Assembly: GCA_030704615.1 (NCBI GenBank)
Contig: CM060732.1
Coordinates: 18,908,001-18,972,000 of the forward strand
DNA length: 64,000 nucleotides
Reading direction: 5' to 3'
Source: Takakia lepidozioides
Taxonomy: Eukaryota > Streptophyta > Takakiopsida > Takakiales > Takakiaceae
Part shown: positions 55,315 to 64,000 of the stretch, in pieces
Layout: every line of letters begins with the position of its first letter
Position numbering within the stretch: the stretch's first letter is position 1
Position numbers and translations under genes: made by a program
The notes under the pieces: generated by a model
What the model saw: the letters and a program-made list of their open reading frames with translations, nothing else
What the model was told of the DNA's origin: nothing
The model's database searches: none

Positions 55315-56516
55315 TTAAGCGGCAAGGATGAGCAGTTGCGGACGAGGCTCGGCAGGACCAGGAAACCAAACAGAGCAGGAGACCACCTTCACCACGTCGT
55401 GCGATTGTGACTCGTAGATGCCCAGTGCTAACCACTCCCACGCCTCTGCCATTTTGACCCAGAAGCTCACCCTCGTGGTATTCTCTTCCAGCCAAGTACG
55501 AGAGAGAATCGTCGTAACAGGGTAGTCGTCCAAATTGGCAGAGACCCGCGGGCAAACCACACACTGATGATTAAACACTGAACCCAAAATAGCTATGTCG
55601 GATGATCGAGTGATCAGGGCATCACCTCGCAGCCCGTTGAAAATGTGTGCATACGTCGGCACCACCTCACAGAGCCTAAACTGGAATCGTAGTGCCTTCA
55701 AAACAAAAGCCCCAGTCCCTCTTAGCATCAACGACAACCATACATCACCTACAAAATCAGCAGGCTGATAAAGAGCTGGGCCATGAAGAGCAGAAAGAGG
55801 AAAATGAAGTCCAAGTTCAGGCCACGTCAACTGTCGATGCTGGAGGAAGCGAGCCTTGATCACGCTGCTGGGCAATTGCGCCGAGTTGCGAGTTCTTGCT
55901 GGACAAGACGAGCAGCACGAGTCTGCGCAGATGCGTTGCTGGACAGGGAATGAGCAAGCAAGACTTCGTGTCTCCGCGTGAACTTTACCACATCACGTTG
56001 AACGGCATTCTCAATGCACTTGAACCAAGAACGATCAGTGTCACCAAGCGAATCATCAGGCGTTTGGGACAGTGCATTCTCCCTGTCACGTTCTTCTTCT
56101 GCCCTTCTAGCTTCAAAATAATTGGGTCCTGGGTCTACGAAATTATCAAAGTTATAGTAATCAGGATCACAACTATCCAGCGAACTAGGCGACCGTGCAG
56201 GACTGGGTGACCACGCCTCTTCCCCTACAAGATCAACATAATCGCTAGGACTTGGTGAGTTTAAACGAACAGCAAGACTCAAATCGACAGCGTTGTCTCC
56301 AGGTACGATTGACACCGGCAGGGCAAGAGTGCCAGGCGGCGCAAGGGATGGAGGGTTAGCAGGATTGGTAAGACTAGCAAAATGCGTAACAAGCAGGTCA
56401 AGCTGAATGTGTAAGTGCTCTTCCTCACGACTGACAACGCAGCTAGAGACCGAAACATGCGACGCCATCACAGGAAAGGTATGCAAGATTAGCACATAAG
56501 CAAAAGGAAAACACAA
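55315..56516 (-). CDS. Accessory ORF pair upstream of gag (about 400 residues with one frame change)
   Basis: Two long open frames on the same strand overlap at about 55860-55875. The first (most likely start MASHVSVSS near 56468) is acidic and S/P/D-rich with EEAWSPSPARSPSS, DPDYYNFDNFVDPGPNYFEA and a helical EEERDRENA stretch. The second has no early ATG and reads on from the overlap (FLQHRQLTWPELGLHFPLS, FVGDVWLSLML, WLEENTTRVSFWVKMAEAWEWL). The simplest reading is one protein split by a single frameshift. The long stop-free frames and the position 5' of gag suggest an accessory gene of the retroelement. No family is recognised. Confidence 0.5.
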
Positions 56517-56642
56517 AGACGGGACGGGCTAAGGCCATCTTTATACAACCCTGACGAGCGCTAACACATCACATAAACACGCCGCTACAGGAGATTAAGG
56601 AAAGGATAATCAATTGTACCCGCCGCCTCCACCATAAAACAA

Positions 56643-56711
56643 GATGGGAGAATAATCTCATGTCCTCTCAAGTATAGAACAAAACGACAAGGGGCGAGCA
56701 AGTAGAAGCGT
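56643..56711. repeat. Right flank repeat of the composite gypsy block
   Basis: This is a direct copy of the block at about 49034-49112: AAAACAAG(AT)GGGAGAATAATCTC, then CTCAAGTATAGAACAAAACG and GGGGCGAGCAAGTAG. It is followed at once by the first unit of the tandem array. It could be the end of an LTR or a duplicated target segment. Confidence 0.6.
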
Positions 56712-57195
56712 ATACTTCCTAATTCGATGGATGAAGAATGCTGCTGCATGAGCTTATCGGGTTACCGGTTGTCCACAGGCTTTTTATTTGCCTCCGAGTG
56801 CTCTGGATGGAATCCAATATACTTCCTATTTCGATGGATGAAGAATGCTGCTGCATGAGCTTATCGGTTTACCGGTTGTCCACAGGCTTTTTATTTGCCT
56901 CCGAGTGCTCTGGATGGAATCCAATATACTTCCTATTCGATGGATGAAGAATGCTGCTGCATGAGCTTATAACACTGGTTGTCCAGAGGATTTTTATTTG
57001 CCTCCGAGTGCTCTGGATGGAATCCAATATACTTCCTATTCGATGGATGAAGAATGCTGCTGCATGAGCTTATAACACTGGTTGTCCAGAGGATTCTTAT
57101 TTGCCTCCGAGTGCTCTGGATGGAATCCAATATACTTATTTCGATGGATGAAGAATACTGCTGCATGAGCTTATCGGGTTACCGGTTGACCAGAG
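56712..57195 (+). repeat. Tandem array, unit 103-107 bp, five copies
   Basis: Units begin at 56712, 56819, 56926, 57029 and 57132, giving periods of 107, 107, 103 and 103 bp. Each carries TTCGATGGATGAAGAATGCTG, GCATGAGCTTAT, GGTTGTCCA(C/G)AG and TTGCCTCCGAGTGCTCTGG. The last two periods share the same small deletion, so the array grew by duplication of neighbouring units. The fifth copy is cut short near 57195. Confidence 0.9.
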
Positions 57196-57490
57196 GCTTG
57201 CAGCTTGCAAGGGGCGGGAAAGCTTGCAAGGTGGACGATGGCGCGGGAAAGCCCAAAGCTTACGTCAATCGCAGATCGCACATAGTTCAAGGAAACGTAG
57301 AATGTAGGCACTCTTGTCCCTCGCGATGAGCCATCGTTTGCTAGTGCCACGATGTACTATTTTTATGGGGGGCGGGTAGGTACTTGGTACAACTACCACG
57401 AACGGGCAGATTTAAAGAAAACAAAACTGGCGGCCTTCCTAAGGGCCCACTTAGCTTCTAATGAGTGATCTGCCATGGGAGCAATCCAAT
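57196..57490. other. Spacer between array copies
   Basis: This is unique sequence separating the five-unit array from a sixth unit. There is no coding pattern and no recognised element. Confidence 0.4.
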
Positions 57491-57585
57491 ATACTTCCTA
57501 TTTCGATGGATGAAGAATGCTAATGCATGAGCTTATCGGGTTACTGGTTGTCCAGAGGCTTTTTATTTGCCTCCGAGTGCTCTGA
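57491..57585 (+). repeat. Detached sixth unit of the tandem array
   Basis: It shares the unit landmarks (ATACTTCCTATTTCGATGG, GCATGAGCTTATCGGG, TTGCCTCCGAGTGCTCTG). It ends 11 bp before the first ATG of the PTD-like gene, so the array reaches into that gene's 5' region. Confidence 0.85.
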
Positions 57586-57596
57586 CGACTCCAGTT

Positions 57597-60125
57597 ATGG
57601 AGAGAGCGTGCATTTGCAATACACATTGGCGTGATCTTCACTTGGACGTCATGCCGATGTTCTCGGATTTGCTGCAAGCCGCCAATTATGTCCTCAAGTT
57701 TTCATCCGCCATAATCCCGGTCTCTTACTCTTCTCTCTGCCTTCTAATTCGTTGCTTGCTATCTGTGACTCTGCACGTTGCACTCATGTGTTTATGATCT
57801 AGCCTGTTTTCTGTAGAGGTTTTCTTTTTGCACACATGATACTCTGTCTTAACATCCAGGATGGCTGTCATGATCGGTTTTTTCAAAACATACTGTCATT
57901 GCTGACATTCCAAATTTGGTTGTAGGATTTCATACTCAACACTTCCGGCGTCTCAACTGCATATATCGTTGTTACTAATTGGGAGCAACATTTGACTTCA
58001 AGCCTGTGGGAAAGGTGCGTGCGTGCACATTACCGAACCGAAGTACTTTTCCTTTTCCCTCCTCATCCAGTTCCTTTCCATGACGGTAATGTCACGACTT
58101 ACCTCAATAGATTGATGACGTGCGAGGTGCTGGACAGCCAGGAGCCTTGTAATTGCGAACATACATCTGAAAGGGTTTCGTTAGACTTCAAAATTTGTAA
58201 CGGCAATTAGTTCACCGTCATTGTCTCTCAAACAACGAGTTCTGATTATTAGAAAAACAAAAATGTCATGAGAGAATCGCAGGTACATGGAACTAGTATC
58301 TCTCTTGGATAGCTTAAATTGTGGCTCGGGCACGCACACTCCAGCTTGACATCCTTAACAAATTTTGTGCAGGGTGGCTAAAATGGGAAGCATCTTCCGA
58401 TACTCCTACGCTCTGATAACCATTCCGTCTGATGAGGCCAATTCAAAGTTGATCGATTCCTATTTCAGGTTGGGCCAAAATATTTGAATCAGGGATCATA
58501 TTGTTCATAGAGAGGCTAACCGTATGCCAGATGAGACCACGACATTAGGGCATCCAGTTTAAGAAAATGACTGACTAAACTGTACACATATATTGACAAA
58601 ATGGCATGATGTGGTCAACATAATTTGCTATCGGTCTGCTCTGGGTGCATTTCGTGTCCAGAAGTCAATTGCTAAGATCTCCTCACCTTAGATATCATCA
58701 TCTAGTGAGGGTTACTTCATATCATATCAGGCCGTTCTGTAGAAGCACACCTGATGCAACGATCATTGGCCCCTGCAGTTCGGAATTCACGAGGATTGGC
58801 AATCCGCCGTTTATCCCGTCACTCGATAACAGATTGACTGGAGAGAAGATGCTGCAAATGGCACAGGTGCATGCAGGTGCATTGCGTTTTCCCGTTCACG
58901 GAACAAACATAAATATATATATTAAGCGATGGATGTCATGGCGTTTTCACAGTGAGAGCATAAATCACACATCCTCTTTCTTGCACTTGGGTTGGTTTAG
59001 GGACTGTACATTGTGCAGGTGGTTCAGGACAAGATTGAGAGTCTTTGTAGAGCCGTCATGTGCATCTGGCTGTATAATTTCATTTATTATAAATGTATCA
59101 GAGGTCAAACAACAAGGAACGAGTGCATCTTTGGAATCTGAGGTACACTGGTTACCTTTCCTTCCTCCCTTCCAACCCCACCTATACACTTCACAAACAT
59201 TGAATGCTTTTGTGGTAGACATGGCAGTCTGGCACTGCTGATCTGATAATTGTCCCTGGTCTATGGCGAGGTCTATGGAGTACTGTTGTTTCGTGACTGA
59301 CTGACTACGCTAATATAGGTAGTACGATTAAGCAGAGCAGCAAGAGAAAATCATCTGACACTCGATTAGATTCATGAAGTTGTTTCTTCGGTTCGGCTTA
59401 TTAAACACCCTAGGTCTACCGTAAATGCTCCATAAATGTCGGGCACCCTTATAATTTACCTCGGGTTTCTTTAGCATCTACGACTTCATGGACTTGTGTT
59501 TTGTTTGTCCGATTTAAGCAACTGGAGTGTGTGCAATCTGCTGAAGCGTTGGTGACTGTTCTCACTTCCATTCCGGGTTTGGACAGTCATGAGGCGAATT
59601 CTGTGAGTACTCGTGAATTTTCTTTTTAGCCAGTTCATTTTTGAAAAAGTCAAGAACACCCCCGTTTTGTGAAACATGGCAGGTGTACACGTATCATACT
59701 TAAGACGCACAGAAACTGCTGAAGGCTTGCTCCATCCCCTGGCATTTGATTTCGTGGCATTCTAGCCTTCTAGGTACTTAAGTTTCCGAAAAGACTTAAT
59801 TTAAAGAAACCGGGCGCAGGTTTAGATATCCACATGTAGTTGAGAAATGGTTACCACGGAGGAGAAGATGAGAGGCCAAAAGAATTCTACGTAGACCAGA
59901 TTTCTATTTCCATATACTGTGACATAATTTTAATATATATATGTATGTTGTGTTGAACTGTGATAGCTTCTTGCTGACATTGGTTCAATCGAGGCCATTT
60001 CTCACGCAAGCAAAGAAGTCATTGTGGGCACGACCGATCTTTCTGCAGAGAAGGCGGACCTTGTTGTGAGGTTTTTCTGCGATGGCACCTCCAAATTTAC
60101 TCCCAAATTTGATTGGCAGCTTTAA
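57597..60125 (+). CDS. PTD: ERCC1-like meiotic protein, PARTING DANCERS (PTD) homologue, 7 exons
   Basis: Exons: 57597-57719, 57926-58014, 58373-58468, 58779-58866, 59019-59054, 59519-59602, 59967-60125; the phases agree and give 224 residues. The central part (GVSTAYIVVTNWEQHL, GSIFRYSYALITIPSDE, FTRIGNPPFIPSLDN) fits an ERCC1/XPF-type nuclease-like fold lacking an obvious active site. The C-terminus is a tandem helix-hairpin-helix region: LTSIPGLDSHEANSLLADIG, IEAISHASKEVIVG, DLSAEKADLVVRFF. Final exons join without gaps to the pattern I recall for plant PTD, which works with the XPF-like SHOC1 in class I meiotic crossovers. The 36-nt exon 5 uses a weak GT|CATG donor and exon 6 a TTTAAG acceptor. 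The N-terminal exon is the least certain; it starts beside a tandem-repeat unit and upstream exons may exist. Confidence 0.75.
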
Positions 60126-61150
60126 GGAGACCTATATTGTATGAATGTGTTTTCAAGATCATCGTAATAAACTGGTAATTGTAACGTGAGGCATGAGCTG
60201 AAATTGACTTTGTACATACATGATTATGGTGAGAGCTACGGAAAGAGTTGTGCCACCTAATACGGTTGGAGGCTTCGTCTAGTTGTGTGAATATGTACTA
60301 GGTATCCAGTATCCACCAAGATGAGCCTGGCTATGGAAGAGCAAAAAGACCATCAGTGCAAGCCCAGGTAATTTGGCCTGTAGTACTTTGGCCTGTAGTA
60401 CTGTAAAAATGTCAGTTTTGGGCATGGCATGTACCCTAGGCCTGGGTTTGAACCCGAGCCTGGACTCCTCCCGGGCCTGGACCCCAGCCACCTGGCCTGA
60501 TGTCCTGGATAGTGGGAACCCTCTAGACCGTCATTGGGAATTGTGGGGACCATTTTTTAAAGCAGCTGTGGGCAATTGCCGGTAAATGGACGGTCAAGGC
60601 GGTCTATAGGGTTTCGGGTGGCCACGATTTCGTCTCTTTCCTCTCTATATGTGGTTGTAGGTTCAATGTCATCAACATGATGTCGGCGGCTTTACTTCAA
60701 CTAGAAAGAGCACAAAGATGCGAAAAGTTGATGACAAGGGCATGACTAAGCCACAATCATAGCCAACCTCTCTCATTTATGGAGTCTACAGGCTAGACCG
60801 CTTTATTGTCATCTGGAAATCAAACCTCAGAATTTGTTTTCCTCAATTTTGGCCAGTATCCAATAGTCAGTATTTATAGATCAAAAGAGAGCCTCTAACT
60901 TTGTCTGTGTCCAAAAAAATAAAAATAAAATATGTGTCCACTAAGAGCATACACACCCTTCTCACTGAAATGGCCCCTCTACGTCCGTTTTGTAGAGGTT
61001 GGTTCACGACTCTGGAAAGGGGTGTGAAGGGGTCGGCCCTTCGTAGCCACACCCTTGCCCCTCGTTACCAATGTCTCATTATGTTCTAACTTCTATTGCT
61101 CTTCACAAATCTACCAAGTACACTAGTGTTCTTCGTTCAACCTTAAGTCT
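60126..61150. other. Spacer between PTD-like gene and hAT element
   Basis: This holds the presumed 3' untranslated region of the PTD-like gene, then sequence without recognised genes. GGCCTGTAGTACT occurs twice in direct succession at about 60377-60405. The left end of the hAT element should lie here, but I could not identify its terminal inverted repeat. Confidence 0.4.
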
Positions 61151-63989
61151 GTGGTTAGGGTTTTGGGTGTGAGGATGAGGGAGGAGTGGATCCCTTGGTT
61201 CACCATAGACCCGTACAAAAAGGACAGTGTTCAATGCAATCTTTGTGCATTGAAGCTAGCGGGTCGCAAAGATCGTATGTTATATCACCTCGGCTACAGA
61301 AATGGGAAGAATGCAGGGGTTAGTTTGTGCCCAAAAGCCTCCATGCGAGTGAAAGCCCACTTTGCCCAATGTGGAGGCAATATCCCACCGTCTCTTGACG
61401 TGGCCGCAGCTTCTGAGCCAAATACTCCAGGTTCGAATCAAACTGTCCCTCAGAGTTGTACCCAGGAGGATTCTTGCGAGGCGTCTACTGTTCGTGGAGA
61501 AGCCGGTGGGTCAGGAGCAACACCTGATTGTACGCCAGCACTTGTACGGACCAGACCATTGAGGCAACAATCATGCAATAAGGCTTAAATTTGTCGCATA
61601 GGAGGACTCTGGATAAGAAGTGGGCCCAATTTTTCTACGAGGCCAATATTCCGTTCAATGTCTCGAGGCTTCCTGCGTTTGTGGCTGCTGTCAAAGCCAC
61701 GTCCGATTCCAAGTCCACATACACACCTCCGAGTTATCGCGATCTCCGCACAAGATTGCTAGAAGAGGCTATATATGACCTCACCCAAAAGGTGAATGAA
61801 AAGACAGGTGATTCTCTCCCGAAATATGGAAGCACTATATGTGCGGACGGTTGGAGTTCTGTTACTAATCGACCACTGTTCAATGTCATGTTGGTCTGTC
61901 CTGCGGGGGAACAAATTTTGGGATTCGTTGACACAAGCGGGGAGAGAAAAGTTTCACGTTATCAAGCAGGGTTGTTGACGAGTTTCATCGATAAAATTGG
62001 AGCTGATAAAATTGTCCAAATGTGCACGGACAATGCATCTAACATGGTTAATATGGCCGATATTTTGATTGTATGATATCCCCATCTATATTACCAAGGG
62101 TGTGCTGCTCATATCTTTGATCTCATTTTGGAGGATTGGGGAAAAGAATCATGGATGAAACAACTAGTAAAAAAGGGCAAAGTCGGTTGTGACGTTCATT
62201 CGTACACATCACATCCCTCTGGCATTGTTTAGAAGGCATGAACCCAAATACAGCCTTAGGAACCCGGGTGAAACCCGCTTTGCTACAAACTTTTTGATAG
62301 TAGATCGACTGGTGACTGTGAGGGCGGGTCTGGAACAAGTGATCATTGACCCTCAATGGGATGCGTATGTGGGCACCTTATGCGACTCTCGTAAGTCCAA
62401 GTCTTTGAGCAAAAGTTGGAGGGTCCGCGCAATCATTCACTCCGACAATTTATGGGCGAAATGTGCAAATTTTGTGTACATGGTAGAGCCGGTGTTGATT
62501 GTTTTGCGGGAGTTTGATGGAAAACAACCAATAATGGATAAAGCATGGTTGATATTGGAAAACCTTGAGAAGCACGTGCAATCCTTGAGGCGTCCTCCAT
62601 TTTCTATGGACGATGATTTGGCGGCAAGGACCGAGGATGCATTTTACGACCGCAAACAGATGGTTCGCACGGACTTGCATTATGCGGGGGCATTGCTGAA
62701 TCCATTCTTGCTGGACAATACGGATTTGAAAGACGATGTGGACGTCAAAGTCAGGCTTGTACGGGTCATCATGCAACTTGCGCCCTTGAACATGGCAGAG
62801 CGAGCGTTGTCCGAGTACCAGTGCTTCTCGGATCGGCAGAATCCTTTCCATGACATGCCGGATCCAAAAACAATGAACATGTTGTCACATGAACGGTAGG
62901 ATCTGATTGGAGCTAGAGCAAGAACGTTAGCTCCCATTGCAAAGCGTATTCTTGCTCAAGTGTGCTCTGCCTCGTCCTGTGAGCGGAACTGGAGCAGTTA
63001 CTCGTTCGTTCACAACAAGATTCGCAACAGGTTGAATCTTGCCAGGGCTGACAAATTGGTTTATGTCTACACGAATTGTAGGCTACTGCAAGAGAGGACA
63101 GCAAGTGACACATCTGCATGGTACGAGAAGAATCTATTGTCTGAAGAATCTGCCTCAGAGGTCCTATCTAGCAGCAATGATGATACTGACGCCGCGAGGG
63201 ACTCCGACTCCGACGGTTGGGATGGGTCCGATGATGTGGGCAATCCTCCACATGACCCATATGAATTTAATGACGATGATGTTGCAATGCATCCATCCTT
63301 CGATGACCTTGTTTTTGATGAACTGCGACATGGTGTCATCCCAATTGTGGACCCCCTTCCCCCAGTGGAGCACACTCTCAACAATGAAATTGAGGTCAAC
63401 TCTCCCCCACCACGAGTTCCACGGACTGCGGGAGATGTGCAGGTCGAATCGTCGGATGATGACAACCGGCCGTTGTCATTCCTTCACCGACATCGTGCCC
63501 ATGTGAACCGTGCTTCATCTCACGCCGCTCCATCTCATGTTTCTCTTTCTCAAGCCGGTCCATCCCATGCTCGTCCATCTAATCTCTCTCACCCTCATGT
63601 AATTCCTTCCATCGCTACTCCGATCATGGGAGATGCTTCTTCTGCTGCGGGACTTCTGCAAGTCAAACCATCGGATGACGACGACCGGCCATTGTCATTT
63701 CATCTGGCCCGACGACGTCCGCATGTGAACCGTGCTCCCTCGACCCTTCGCTGGTTCATCTCATGCCCCTTCCTCTCATGTCGGCCCCTCTGATATACGT
63801 GCGAGTAGCCTTCCTCATACGAGACCTGCTCCAAGGCCACCACGAAATCCGGGTCAAGCCCAGAAACGGCAGAGAATTGTGCAACCTTTTGTTGGTGACC
63901 GACCTGTGAACAGGCCTGATACCCTAGATGGTATTCATGATAGGAGTGGAAATCGACCAGAGAGACAACTGAATGTACTCCGAGGATGA
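61151..63989 (+). pseudogene. hAT-family transposase, decayed
   Basis: The frames give, in order: a BED-like N-terminus (WIPWFTIDPYKKDSVQCNLC...MLYHLGYR); a Ser/Thr-rich linker; after a stop near 61586, a DUF659-like catalytic start (FFYEANIPFNVSR, CADGWSSVTNRPLFNV, CTDNASNMVN); after TGA 62074 and a frame change, the GETRFATNF-type core and the helical insertion; after TAG 62897, the hAT dimerisation domain (CSASSCERNWSSYSFVHNKIRNRL). A long acidic S/D-rich tail with repeated SH/AGPSH words and an RRRPHV segment follows. A last shift near 63760 continues to a basic QKRQR motif and a stop at 63987. The enzyme would excise and insert DNA. Some breaks could be introns, but at least the TAG at 62897 is in-frame nonsense. 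Part of the right end lies beyond the window. Confidence 0.8.
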
Positions 63990-64000
63990 CTACAGATCCA

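Noticed and set aside
59461-59518. Earlier acceptor (TTTCTTTAG|CATCTA) for PTD exon 6
   Set aside because: It can be joined in phase but inserts a stretch that breaks the gap-free match to the family pattern; the TTTAAG|CAA acceptor gives the better alignment.

Overview
The window looks like nuclear DNA of a streptophyte plant. I infer a charophyte alga or a seedless land plant, but the sequence does not settle which. Genes have many small exons with GT-AG introns (a few GC-AG), coding density is low, and much of the DNA is decayed transposons. I rebuilt two complete host genes from phase-consistent exons. One is a 36-exon UDP-glucose:glycoprotein glucosyltransferase (UGGT) on the minus strand, about 22.5-48.1 kb. 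The other is a 7-exon ERCC1-like protein resembling the meiotic factor PARTING DANCERS (PTD) on the plus strand, about 57.6-60.1 kb. Two exons of a third host gene (a coiled-coil family) lie at 15.0-15.5 kb.

Layout: 0-1.8 kb, 5' part of a plant L1-like LINE. 1.8-6.1 kb, a minus-strand Ty1/copia element with one LTR, a primer-binding site on the far side of that LTR, an internal inversion and a deleted integrase core. 6.1-14.9 kb, a plus-strand Ty3/gypsy element carrying, between protease and reverse transcriptase, a complete DNMT3-like cytosine-5 DNA methyltransferase frame; it lacks its integrase. 15.0-16.2 kb, coiled-coil exons and a LINE 3' fragment that may be the rest of the first LINE. 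16.3-20.7 kb, a possible DNA transposon with about 115-bp terminal inverted repeats, containing a second inverted-repeat element. 20.7-22.5 kb, no supported gene. 22.5-48.1 kb, UGGT, with introns holding five pieces of one LINE family in both orientations, including an almost full-length copy in intron 5. 49.0-56.6 kb, a composite of gypsy fragments in both orientations plus a piece of another mobile-element protein. 56.7-57.6 kb, a 103-107 bp tandem array. 57.6-60.1 kb, the PTD-like gene. 61.2-64.0 kb, a decayed hAT transposase.

The most notable system is the retrotransposon-borne methyltransferase. The gag/protease frame (691 codons) and the methyltransferase frame (335 codons) have no internal stop, while the reverse transcriptase/RNase H region after them is broken repeatedly. 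Several of those breaks are stops that C-to-T changes could have produced. An element carrying its own DNA methyltransferase could modify host or element chromatin; that role is inference.

UGGT acts in the ER lumen in glycoprotein folding quality control, and a PTD-like protein would act in meiotic crossover formation. They share only the neighbourhood; nothing suggests joint regulation. All exon models are manual and rest on splice consensus, phase continuity and remembered family conservation, not on transcripts or searches.
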